Origin: JAPLDP01 sp964628285
GTDB lineage: Bacteria; Bacteroidota; Bacteroidia; Bacteroidales; JAGONC01
Direction: 5' to 3'
Length of the DNA stretch: 64,000 nucleotides
NCBI GenBank assembly: GCA_964628285.1
Contig: CAZVNP010000005.1
Coordinates: 36,113 to 100,112 of the forward strand
Shown here: in pieces, positions 25,190 to 33,709 of the stretch
Position numbering within the stretch: the stretch's first letter is position 1
How the letters are laid out: each line of letters opens with the position of its first letter
Made by a program: the position numbers and the translations under genes
Notes under the pieces: generated by a model
Databases searched by the model: none
What the model saw: only the letters and a program-made list of their open reading frames with translations
Told to the model about the DNA's origin: nothing

Positions 25190-26596
25190 ATGATAGAAAG
25201 GCAAAAAACGATAAAAAAACCTGTCAGTGTGGCCGGTGCCGGACTGCACACGGGGAAATATGTCACCCTGACATTTAAGCCGGCGCCTGTCAATGAGGGT
25301 ATCCGTTTCAAACGCATTGATCTGGCGGGAACACCCCTCGTAGCCGCTGACGTGGACAATGTGGTGGATACCACCAGGGGAACAACACTCGAAGAAAACG
25401 GCGCCAGAATCCTTACTGTGGAACATGTCCTGGCAGCCGTGGCCGGCCTGAGCATTGATAACATCCTGATTGAGATTGATTATTCAGAGACTCCGATCCT
25501 CGACGGCAGCTCCAGATTTTACGTCGATGCCCTTGCCAAAGCCGGTATCATCGAACAGAATGCCCTTCGCAAACCTTTCACCATCGATACCAACATCTCA
25601 TACAAGGATCCCGAACATAAAGTGGAACTTCTCATTCTCCCTGATGATAAATTCAGACTGTCGGTGATGATTGACTTTGAAACCAAAGTGCTGGGGACAC
25701 AGTATGCCATTATGGACAATATGGCCGATTTCAGGGATGAGATCGCCTCAAGCCGCACGTTTGTCTTCCTGCATGAACTGGAATACCTTCTTCAGAACAA
25801 TCTGATCAAAGGGGGCGATCTGAATAATGCCATTGTCTTCGTTGAGAAAATCATTTCACAGGATGAGCTGGACCGTCTGGCTGAAGTTTTCCACAAACCC
25901 AAAATAGCCGTTCAGAATGAAGGCATTCTGAATAATGCCACCTTGCATTACAGCAATGAACCGGCGCGCCATAAGCTCCTCGATCTGGTGGGCGACCTGG
26001 CCCTGATCGGCGTACCCCTGAAAGGCCATATCGTTGCCAAACGTCCGGGTCATTACTCCAATGTTCAGTTTGCCAGGATCATCAGGCAACATATCCGAAA
26101 AGAAAGCAAACACATCCATGCACCCGTGGTGGATCCCAATAAACCACCGCTCTATGACATCTACGAGATACAAAAATTCCTTCCCCACCGTCCGCCTTTT
26201 CTCCTTGTTGACAAAATCATCGAAATGAACGACACGGAGGTCATCGGCCTGAAAAATGTCACCATGAATGAGTCCTTTTTTGTGGGGCATTTTCCCGATG
26301 AGCCGGTGATGCCGGGTGTTTTACAAGTCGAAGCCATGGCGCAGGCCGGCGGTATCCTGGTGCTTAACACCGTACCGGATCCTAAAGAGTATGTACCCTA
26401 TTTCCTCAAAATCGAGAACGTCAAGTTCAGACATAAGGTCATACCAGGCGATACGCTGGTCTTCAGACTTTTTCTGGCCTCACCCATCCGGCGAGGCATC
26501 TGCCACATGAAAGGCATTGCCTTTGTCGGCGATAAAGTGGTAACGGAGGCCGAATTGTTTGCTCAGATCACCAAACGAACAACCCCCAGGCTATGA
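25190..26596 (+). CDS. lpxC: Bifunctional LpxC deacetylase / FabZ dehydratase
   Basis: The 468-residue fusion joins UDP-3-O-acyl-GlcNAc deacetylase (residues about 1-305) to a (3R)-hydroxyacyl-ACP dehydratase (about 320-468). LpxC zinc and catalytic motifs are LTVEHVLAAVAGLSIDN, HKLLDLVGDLALIG and KRPGHYSN. FabZ shows LPHRPPFLLVDKI and the active-site FVGHFPDEPVMPGVLQVEAM with His and Glu. The fusion is a hallmark of Bacteroidota and ties the first committed lipid A step to supply of hydroxyacyl chains. Its stop overlaps the lpxA start by 4 bp (ATGA). Confidence 0.97.
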   Translation: MIERQKTIKKPVSVAGAGLHTGKYVTLTFKPAPVNEGIRFKRIDLAGTPLVAADVDNVVDTTRGTTLEENGARILTVEHVLAAVAGLSIDNILIEIDYSETPILDGSSRFYVDALAKAGIIEQNALRKPFTIDTNISYKDPEHKVELLILPDDKFRLSVMIDFETKVLGTQYAIMDNMADFRDEIASSRTFVFLHELEYLLQNNLIKGGDLNNAIVFVEKIISQDELDRLAEVFHKPKIAVQNEGILNNATLHYSNEPARHKLLDLVGDLALIGVPLKGHIVAKRPGHYSNVQFARIIRQHIRKESKHIHAPVVDPNKPPLYDIYEIQKFLPHRPPFLLVDKIIEMNDTEVIGLKNVTMNESFFVGHFPDEPVMPGVLQVEAMAQAGGILVLNTVPDPKEYVPYFLKIENVKFRHKVIPGDTLVFRLFLASPIRRGICHMKGIAFVGDKVVTEAELFAQITKRTTPRL

Positions 26597-27402
26597 ATCA
26601 ACCGTTAGCATATGTTCATCCGCAAGCTAAAGTCCCCAATACGGTGGTTATTGAGCCTTTTGTAAATATTGAGAAGAATGTGGAGATCGGCGAAGGAACC
26701 TGGATCGGTTCTAATGTCACCATCATGGAGGGAGCCCGCATAGGTAAAAATTGCCGCATATTTCCGGGAGCCGTCATTTCGGCCATACCACAGGATCTTA
26801 AATTCAACGGAGAGGATACCACAGTCAAAATAGGCAACAACACGACCATCCGTGAGTTTGTCACCATTCACCGTGGCACCAAGGCGAGTTTTGAAACGGT
26901 CATCGGCGACAATTGCCTCATCATGGCCTATGCCCATATCGCACATGATTGCATCATCGGCAACAATGTCATTTTAGCCAATGCCGCCACTCTCGGTGGT
27001 CATATCACCATTGACGAGTGGGCTATCATTGGGGGCATGGCGGCTATACGGCAGTTTGTACACATCGGCTGCCATTCCATGGTCACCGGTGCCTCGCTGG
27101 TCAAGAAGGATGTGCCACCCTATGTGAAAGCGGCACGTGAACCTTTGTCATATGTCGGGGTTAACTCCATCGGATTGCGGCGTCGTGGCTTCACCACCGA
27201 AAAAATCAACGAGATACAGAACATCTATAGATTTTTATTCCTGAAAGGGTACAACGTCAGTCAGGCCGTATCGATCATTGAAGCCGATTTCCCTGTCTCT
27301 GCCGAAAGAGATGAGATCCTGTCGTTCATATCCCGCTCCAGCCTGGGCATCATGAGGGGCTACACAGGTAAAACCAGCTCAGGAAGAGCCGAACCGATCT
27401 GA
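26593..27402 (+). CDS. lpxA: UDP-N-acetylglucosamine O-acyltransferase
   Basis: LpxA transfers a 3-hydroxyacyl chain from ACP to the 3-OH of UDP-GlcNAc, the first step of lipid A synthesis. The 269-residue protein is a trimeric left-handed beta-helix enzyme with hexapeptide repeats from residue about 10 (IEPFVNIEKNVEIGEGTWIG), the catalytic His in MAYAHIAHDCIIGNNV, and the C-terminal helical domain starting near VNSIGLRRRGFTTEKIN. It is translationally coupled to lpxC/fabZ and leaves a 2 bp gap to pdxB. Confidence 0.97.
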   Translation: MNQPLAYVHPQAKVPNTVVIEPFVNIEKNVEIGEGTWIGSNVTIMEGARIGKNCRIFPGAVISAIPQDLKFNGEDTTVKIGNNTTIREFVTIHRGTKASFETVIGDNCLIMAYAHIAHDCIIGNNVILANAATLGGHITIDEWAIIGGMAAIRQFVHIGCHSMVTGASLVKKDVPPYVKAAREPLSYVGVNSIGLRRRGFTTEKINEIQNIYRFLFLKGYNVSQAVSIIEADFPVSAERDEILSFISRSSLGIMRGYTGKTSSGRAEPI

Positions 27403-27404
27403 CG

Positions 27405-28541
27405 ATGATCCGCATCGTTGCTGATGAGCATATTCCTTTTCTCAAAGGATCCTTTGAGCCTTATGCTGAGGTCATATACCTGCCCGGACACCTCATCACA
27501 CGGTCTGTTCTGGGTGATGCCGACGGTCTGGTAACTCGTACCCGCACACGTTGCGATGCTGCTTTATTGCAGGGCACCCCTGTGCGGTTCATCGCATCAA
27601 CCACTTCCGGATTCGAACACATCGACACGGATTTCTGCTCCGCCCATCACATCACATGGTATCATGCCGCAGGATGTAATTCATCTTCCGTCACACAATA
27701 TGTGGCTACGGCACTTGCCACACTGTCGGTAAAAAACCATATAACGTTACAAGGATTGACGATCGGCATCATCGGAGCAGGTCACATCGGAACTAAAGTA
27801 GCCTCTTTATCAGAAGCGCTGGGATTGAGGGTTCTGCTGAACGACCCGCCACGGTCACACAGGGAAGGATCGTCGCAATTCGTATCTCTGCATCGCGTCC
27901 TGGACGAATCGGATATCATCACCCTGCATGTACCTTTGACGATGACCGGGCAGGACAGCACCTTTCATCTAATCAACGGCAAGGCTTTCCATTCGATGAA
28001 AAAGAACCTGTGGCTTCTCAACACCTCCCGGGGTCAGGTGATCGACAATGAAGCGTTGAAGGAAGCCCTGCGGTTAGGCAAAATACAGGAGGCCGTGCTG
28101 GATGTCTGGGATAATGAACCTGATATCGATCGCGAGCTGATGGATACGGTGAGCCTGGCCACACCCCATATCGCAGGTTATTCCGTGGATGGCAAAGCCA
28201 ATGCCACCGCCATGTGTCTGGAAGCTGTCAGCCGTTTTTTCATGCTGCCGGTGCCACCGCTCAGCCCCCACATCCTGCCGCCACCCGAAAAACCGGTTAT
28301 CACCATCGATTGTGATGGCAAGGAGCAGCATGAGATCCTCAGGGAGGCCATCCTTTCCTCTTACGATATTGAGGAGGATGACCGGCGTCTGAGACGTTCG
28401 CCGTTGACTTTTGAGGCACAACGTGACCATTATCCGGAGCGTAGGGAATTCAATGCGTATACCGTCCATTTGATCCACCCTGTTCAAAACATTGCAGAAC
28501 TTTTATCACGAACCGGATTCCGGGTGTCCCAAAAAGCATAA
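27405..28541 (+). CDS. pdxB: 4-phosphoerythronate dehydrogenase
   Basis: PdxB oxidises 4-phospho-D-erythronate in the DXP-dependent pyridoxal phosphate pathway. The 378-residue protein is a D-2-hydroxyacid dehydrogenase: N-terminal MIRIVADEHIPFLKGSF, the Rossmann motif GIIGAGHIGTKVASL, catalytic residues in HVPLT, LNTSRGQVIDNEAL and DVWDNEPDIDREL, and the PdxB-type C-terminal region after IAGYSVDGKANAT. It begins 2 bp after lpxA, so it is co-transcribed with the lipid A genes, and precedes a transketolase that can supply erythrose 4-phosphate, the pathway precursor. Confidence 0.92.
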   Translation: MIRIVADEHIPFLKGSFEPYAEVIYLPGHLITRSVLGDADGLVTRTRTRCDAALLQGTPVRFIASTTSGFEHIDTDFCSAHHITWYHAAGCNSSSVTQYVATALATLSVKNHITLQGLTIGIIGAGHIGTKVASLSEALGLRVLLNDPPRSHREGSSQFVSLHRVLDESDIITLHVPLTMTGQDSTFHLINGKAFHSMKKNLWLLNTSRGQVIDNEALKEALRLGKIQEAVLDVWDNEPDIDRELMDTVSLATPHIAGYSVDGKANATAMCLEAVSRFFMLPVPPLSPHILPPPEKPVITIDCDGKEQHEILREAILSSYDIEEDDRRLRRSPLTFEAQRDHYPERREFNAYTVHLIHPVQNIAELLSRTGFRVSQKA

Positions 28542-28570
28542 ATTGCATTCGTCATACCACGCTTTTCAAA

Positions 28571-30628
28571 ATGAAGAAAACCATATCCGAAAGGGCAGCC
28601 GATAACATCCGGATACTTTCGGCTGCCATGGTCGAGCAAGCCCGGTCAGGTCATCCCGGAGGTTCTATGGGCGGTGCTGATTTTATAACGGTTTTATTCT
28701 CCGAATTTCTCCGTTTCGATCCGGAGGAGATGACGTGGCCTCTTCGTGACCGTTTTTTTCTGGATCCGGGTCATCTGTCGGCTGCTTTATATTCCGTCCT
28801 CTCGCTGTTCGGTCTTTATACCATGGATGAATTAAAGCAATTCAGGCAATGGGGCAGTTCCTGTCCCGGTCATCCTGAATATGATCCTTCCCGGGGCATC
28901 GAAAATACCAGCGGTCCTTTGGGTCTGGGCCATGCCATGGCCGTGGGTGCGGCCCTGGCGGAGCGTTTCCTGACGGCACGCTTTGGTGAGTGGATGGAAC
29001 ATAATATCTATGCCTACATCTCGGATGGCGGCATCCAGGAAGAGATATCACAGGGTGCCGGACGCATTGCAGGGTTTCTGGGTTTGAACAACCTGATCCT
29101 TTTCTTTGATTCGAACGAGGTGCAGCTCTCCACCAGGACCTGTGAGGTGACCCTTGAAGACACGGCCGCCAAGTACCGGGCCTGGGGATGGTACGTTATG
29201 ACCATCGACGGTCACGACCACGACCAGATCCGAGAGGCTTTCCGCAAAGGGCGGCGTGAGAAAAACCGTCCCGTCCTGATCATCGGCAGGACCATTATGG
29301 GTAAAGGAGCTCTGACGGAGGCCGGTGAGAGTTTTGAAGGTCGCTATGAAATACATGGACAACCGCTGACCAAGGCCGGTGTGTCATTTGAGAGGACTGT
29401 CAGCAACCTGGGAGGTGATCCTGGCGATCCTTTTTCCGTGTTTCCCGATGTCGCCGGCTACTGCAAGAAGATAAGGGCCCGGAAAGTGCGGGAGGCACGA
29501 AGCAGAAAACAACGTCAACGGCAGTGGGAGGAACAAAATCCTTCCATGGCAGCCCGGCTGAGGGCTTTTCTCGAGGGGGCGATGCCCGCAATCATCCCCG
29601 AAGATATCCAACTCAAAGCCGGTATGGCCACACGTGCCGCTTCAGGTAAAGTGCTGGAGTACCTGGGAGAGCATCGCCCAAACATGATCGTCATCTCAGC
29701 CGACCTCTCCAACAGCGACAAGACAGAAGGATTTTTACGTCATACCAGACCATTTTCCCCCGGTGACTTCTCCGGTAACTTTCTCCATGCCGGCGTGTCG
29801 GAGCTGACCATGGCTGCCCTTGCCGGCGGCATCGCCCTCCACGGCGGCATCCGCGTGGCTTGTGGTACTTTCTTCGCTTTCTCGGATTACATGAAACCTG
29901 CCATCCGTTTAACCTGCCTGATGGGTCTGCCTGTCATTTATATCTGGTCGCATGATTCTTTCAGAGTGGGTGAAGACGGGCCGACACATCAGCCTGTAGA
30001 GCATGAAGCCCAAATTCGTTTGATGGAACAGCTGAAGAATCATGCCGGCCATAACAGCATGCTTGTCCTGCGTCCGGCCGATGCATGGGAGACCCTCGCA
30101 GCCTGGGAGATGGCGCTGGAGAACGGCTTCACCCCCACGGCGTTGATCCTGTCGAGGCAGGGCATCGGCGAGATCCCGGCCCGTGAGGGCAGTACACGCT
30201 ATCAGGAAGCACGACAAGCACGCAGAGGAGCCTATTGCATCATCGAGAACGGCCGGCCCGATATCCTGCTCATTGCCAATGGCAGTGAGGTGGCGACACT
30301 TTACGAAGCCGCCATGGAATTGATGAACCGTCAGAAACTCCGTGTCCAGCTGGTGTCCGTTCCCTCCGTGGGGTTGTTCCGAAACCAGGACATAACATAC
30401 CAGCATCAGGTGCTTCCGGCCGGTGTCCCCGTTTTCGGTCTGACGGCCGGATTACCTGCCGCCCTGTCGGGTTTGGCCGGCGACCATGGCAAGATCATGG
30501 GCCTGGAGCATTTCGGTTATTCGGCACCCGCAACGGTACTGGATGAGAAATTTGGATTCACACCCACCCAGGTGACAGAGCATATCACAGCTTACCTGAA
30601 CCGTTTCAAAGAGGTGACCAAAGGGTGA
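28571..30628 (+). CDS. tkt: Transketolase
   Basis: The 685-residue thiamine diphosphate enzyme moves two-carbon units between sugar phosphates and yields erythrose 4-phosphate. It has the N-terminal GHPGGSMGGADF motif, a cofactor-binding region with an unusual form (YISDGGIQEEISQGAG instead of a GDG...EG pattern), the pyrimidine domain HAGVSELTMAALAGGIALHG with the catalytic Glu, and the SHDSFRVGEDGPTHQPVEH signature with substrate-binding His. The C-terminal domain is complete. It lies 29 bp after pdxB. Confidence 0.94.
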   Translation: MKKTISERAADNIRILSAAMVEQARSGHPGGSMGGADFITVLFSEFLRFDPEEMTWPLRDRFFLDPGHLSAALYSVLSLFGLYTMDELKQFRQWGSSCPGHPEYDPSRGIENTSGPLGLGHAMAVGAALAERFLTARFGEWMEHNIYAYISDGGIQEEISQGAGRIAGFLGLNNLILFFDSNEVQLSTRTCEVTLEDTAAKYRAWGWYVMTIDGHDHDQIREAFRKGRREKNRPVLIIGRTIMGKGALTEAGESFEGRYEIHGQPLTKAGVSFERTVSNLGGDPGDPFSVFPDVAGYCKKIRARKVREARSRKQRQRQWEEQNPSMAARLRAFLEGAMPAIIPEDIQLKAGMATRAASGKVLEYLGEHRPNMIVISADLSNSDKTEGFLRHTRPFSPGDFSGNFLHAGVSELTMAALAGGIALHGGIRVACGTFFAFSDYMKPAIRLTCLMGLPVIYIWSHDSFRVGEDGPTHQPVEHEAQIRLMEQLKNHAGHNSMLVLRPADAWETLAAWEMALENGFTPTALILSRQGIGEIPAREGSTRYQEARQARRGAYCIIENGRPDILLIANGSEVATLYEAAMELMNRQKLRVQLVSVPSVGLFRNQDITYQHQVLPAGVPVFGLTAGLPAALSGLAGDHGKIMGLEHFGYSAPATVLDEKFGFTPTQVTEHITAYLNRFKEVTKG

Positions 30629-30655
30629 TGAACATAATTATGGAAATGCCGTTCG

Positions 30656-30686
30656 TTTGTAGATTAATATTTTTGGCGTATCTTTG
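30656..30686 (+). promoter_or_regulatory. Bacteroidota-type promoter for efp
   Basis: TTTG at 30656-30659, a 19-base spacer and TATCTTTG at 30679-30686 match the consensus exactly. The predicted start near 30693 gives a leader of about 30 bases before the efp ATG at 30724. Confidence 0.8.
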
Positions 30687-30723
30687 CTGTCCCTTTATTT
30701 AAAAGGTTTATAACAAGGAATTT

Positions 30724-31287
30724 ATGGCCAATACATCAGATTTCAGAAACGGATTGTGCATCGAAATCTTTGACGATCTGTATACCATTGTCGAATTTCA
30801 GCATGTCAAACCGGGCAAAGGACCTGCCTTTGTGCGCACCAAACTCAAGAACCTGAAAACCGACAAGGTGATCCAACATACATTTGATGCCGGTGTAAAA
30901 ATCGATATCGCACGCGTTGAGAGAAGACCATACCAGTTTCTTTACAAGGAAGACACAATATACCATTTCATGCATTCCCAAACCTTTGAACAGGTGCCTA
31001 TTCAGGAGGATCTAATCAATGCACCGTCTCTACTGAAAGAAGGACAGGAGGTGGAAATCGTCTTTCACGCCGATACGGAAACACCGCTCTATTGTGAGCT
31101 GCCATCCTATGTGGAGCTCAAGGTAACCTATACCGAACCGGGGCTGAGGGGTAACACAGCCACCAATGCCCTCAAGGATGCTACGGTCGAGACCGGCGCC
31201 ACCGTGAAAGTACCGCTTTTTATCAACACGGGCGACACTATCAGAGTCGATACACGAACGGGTGAATATGGTGAACGGGTTAAATAA
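30724..31287 (+). CDS. efp: Elongation factor P
   Basis: EF-P binds between the ribosomal P and E sites and relieves stalling at polyproline. The 187-residue protein has the KOW-like N-terminal domain with the tip loop HVKPGKGPAFVRTKLKNL, where the modified residue of other EF-Ps lies, then two OB-like domains ending in the EF-P signature region FINTGDTIRVDTRTGEYGERV. No modification enzyme (EpmA, EarP) is adjacent. It has its own promoter and precedes the lpxD paralogue by 15 bp, an arrangement common in Bacteroidota. Confidence 0.97.
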   Translation: MANTSDFRNGLCIEIFDDLYTIVEFQHVKPGKGPAFVRTKLKNLKTDKVIQHTFDAGVKIDIARVERRPYQFLYKEDTIYHFMHSQTFEQVPIQEDLINAPSLLKEGQEVEIVFHADTETPLYCELPSYVELKVTYTEPGLRGNTATNALKDATVETGATVKVPLFINTGDTIRVDTRTGEYGERVK

Positions 31288-31302
31288 GCCAAACCTGATC
31301 GT

Positions 31303-32235
31303 ATGAAACTGAGGTACCCATTGAAGGTAAAAGAGATTGCCGGGATACTGGGGGTCAAATACACCGGGAGTTCCGATCATTTAGTCACCGGGCTCAATGA
31401 GATACACATGGTGCAACCGGGTGATCTGACCTTTGCCGACAATCCAAAATATTATTCCAGGGCACTTCATTCCGCAGCCACCACCATCCTGATAAACGCC
31501 GACATTGTACCTCCCGATGGCAAAGTGCTTATCTTCTCCGACGATCCCTTCGGCGATTTCGTGACCCTGGTTAAAAAATTCAGGCCTTTCGAGAGCACCT
31601 CCCACCAGATAAGCCCTGACGCTCAGATCGGCGAGGGCAGCGTGCTCCAACCAGGCGTTTTTATCGGACACCATGTCATCATCGGCAGCAACTGCCTCAT
31701 TCACGCCAATGTGAGCATTTATGATGAATGCATCATCGGCGACGGGGTCATCATCCATTCCGGTTCAGTCATCGGAGCCGATGCGTTTTATTATCAGAAA
31801 AAAGACAACCGTTACCGTAAGCTGGAATCCTGTGGCCGTGTGATCATTGAGGATGATGTGGAGATAGGGGCTTTGTGCGCCGTCGACAGGGGGGTGACGG
31901 GTGATACACGCATCGGGTCGGGCACCAAGCTCGATAACCATGTCCAGGTTGGGCATGACACACAGATCGGGAAAAATTGTCTCATCGGAGCCCATGCCGC
32001 CATCGCCGGAGTGACGGTTCTTGAAGATAACGTCGTCCTGTGGGGTTGCGTGGCCGTCAACAAAGACCTTGTCATCGGAAAAGGTGCAGTGGTGCTGGCT
32101 ACATCGGCAGTGGACAAGTCATTGCAAGGAGGAAAGGTGTATTTCGGAATCCCCGCCGGGGAAGTGCGAACGAAATGGAGGGAACTGGCCGCTCTCAGAA
32201 AACTGCCCGACTTCTTTAAAAAAATGAACTACTGA
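31303..32235 (+). CDS. LpxD paralogue (UDP-3-O-acylglucosamine N-acyltransferase family)
   Basis: A second, shorter LpxD-like protein of 310 residues. It has the N-terminal domain with VTGLNEIHMVQPGDLTFADN, hexapeptide repeats from about residue 105 (ISPDAQIGEGSVLQPGVFIG), a GADAFYYQKKDNRYRKL loop in place of the usual GSDGFGFAP, and a His in VQVGHDTQIGKN matching the catalytic position. The altered loop and shorter C terminus suggest a different acyl chain or acceptor; this is inference. It follows efp by 15 bp, and its stop overlaps the convergent ligase gene by 7 bp. Confidence 0.88.
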   Translation: MKLRYPLKVKEIAGILGVKYTGSSDHLVTGLNEIHMVQPGDLTFADNPKYYSRALHSAATTILINADIVPPDGKVLIFSDDPFGDFVTLVKKFRPFESTSHQISPDAQIGEGSVLQPGVFIGHHVIIGSNCLIHANVSIYDECIIGDGVIIHSGSVIGADAFYYQKKDNRYRKLESCGRVIIEDDVEIGALCAVDRGVTGDTRIGSGTKLDNHVQVGHDTQIGKNCLIGAHAAIAGVTVLEDNVVLWGCVAVNKDLVIGKGAVVLATSAVDKSLQGGKVYFGIPAGEVRTKWRELAALRKLPDFFKKMNY

Positions 32236-33680
32236 TAGAGTTCTTCCTCGGTTTTATCCTTATGGTACATATCCAGTGCCACCAGAATGGCAATGAAGCC
32301 CCATATGGGGATGGAGGCCTTATCCGTATCAAGGAAGTTGTTGAGCAAGCCGTGGATAAAATAACTCGATAATCCCAGAAGGGTCACCAGACTAAGCATC
32401 TTCACCTCCGGTGCCCGGGCCCGTTTATAAACCCTCAGACCGGTAATAAAAAAAGCTATGATAATGGCTACGATGGATAGCATGCCTATCAAACCCGATT
32501 CAGATAAAGGGCCCAGATATTCGCTATGTGCATTGCCGCGGTCACCGAAGTTGGTGCTGATGAGCGTTTTTTCCTTGGTGCGCTGGAAAGGAGCGTACAT
32601 GAACTGATATGTGCCCGGACCCCAGCCAAATAAAGGTCTTTCTTTAAACATCCTCACGGCCGACTGCCAGCGGTTAATCCGTTCAAGATTGGAAGCATCG
32701 GATGAGATATTGGCAATGGATTGCACATGTTCAATGAAATTAGCCGAGGTATCCTGTTTATTCTTCTCCAGCGCATCCAGTATCTGCCATTTGAACGAGA
32801 AGAAAATCCCGGTCACAATCAGCAGAGTCAGCAATATCCACCGGAATTTTATGTGCAACCTGATGAGTAGAAAAAACAGGGCAGCAAAGGCAAGGCTTAT
32901 CCAGGCAGCCCGGCTGAATGACAGGAAGAGCGCAACGAGCAACACCATGGTGATGACCAGGGCAATGGTCCTGATGTTCCTGCTGTAATGGCGGTTCAAA
33001 GAAAAACCAATAAAAACAGGAATGAAAAGAGCCAGCACAGCCCCGTAAGCCGTATGGTCATTATAAAAAGGCGTCATCACCCAATGGGCGGCCTCCTCAT
33101 CAAAACCATGCATGGCATGGTTACGAATGGTATAACCGATAACACCCAAAAGAGGGATCACATAAAGCCAGCTGAACACCTTAATGTTCCTGAATTTTTT
33201 AAATAAGTGAGTGCCGATGAAATAAAGGGGTATCACAAACCATAAACGGGCGACAAAGAACTTGAACGATACCAGGGATATGCTGCTTGTCAGACTGGTA
33301 AGAAAAATCCAGACCAGATTAATGATGATCAGGATCGACACCGGATGTTTCAACACCCTGCCGTCAAAGTTATTCTTATACAGACTTCTCAGCAAAAAGA
33401 GAATAAGCACTCCAAAGAGCAAAGGTTCGGTAGGCAGTGAGATGCCGATGCCCAGTTCAATGTTTTTTATGTTGATGGCAAAAGGAGTCAGAAATACGAT
33501 CAACAGGATGAGCTTATCCAGATAATATAAGTAAAGGATAATGACAATGATGGCTATGGGAATGAAAATGGAGAGGTAAAAGTATTCCTTGAGTATCAAC
33601 ACGGTATTCACAAGGATGAAGAGCGCGCTGAACAGATAGACCCATTTAAGTTTAATCTTTTCTGTCACAGTTCCTGTCAA
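32229..33680 (-). CDS. O-antigen ligase/polymerase family membrane protein (Wzy_C)
   Basis: The 483-residue protein has about eleven hydrophobic helices and the large periplasmic loop of the O-antigen ligase/Wzy_C family: RWQSAVRMFKERPLFGWGPG, then GNAHSEYLGPLSESGLIG with the conserved His. Members either join surface polysaccharide to lipid A or polymerise repeat units; sequence alone does not decide between WaaL-like and Wzy-like function. It is the third gene of a flippase-Wzz-ligase run on the minus strand and begins 29 bp after the wzz-like gene. Confidence 0.85.
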   Translation of the reverse strand: MTGTVTEKIKLKWVYLFSALFILVNTVLILKEYFYLSIFIPIAIIVIILYLYYLDKLILLIVFLTPFAINIKNIELGIGISLPTEPLLFGVLILFLLRSLYKNNFDGRVLKHPVSILIIINLVWIFLTSLTSSISLVSFKFFVARLWFVIPLYFIGTHLFKKFRNIKVFSWLYVIPLLGVIGYTIRNHAMHGFDEEAAHWVMTPFYNDHTAYGAVLALFIPVFIGFSLNRHYSRNIRTIALVITMVLLVALFLSFSRAAWISLAFAALFFLLIRLHIKFRWILLTLLIVTGIFFSFKWQILDALEKNKQDTSANFIEHVQSIANISSDASNLERINRWQSAVRMFKERPLFGWGPGTYQFMYAPFQRTKEKTLISTNFGDRGNAHSEYLGPLSESGLIGMLSIVAIIIAFFITGLRVYKRARAPEVKMLSLVTLLGLSSYFIHGLLNNFLDTDKASIPIWGFIAILVALDMYHKDKTEEELYQ

Positions 33681-33709
33681 TTAAACTGATTATCATGCCA
33701 TGGTATGAG

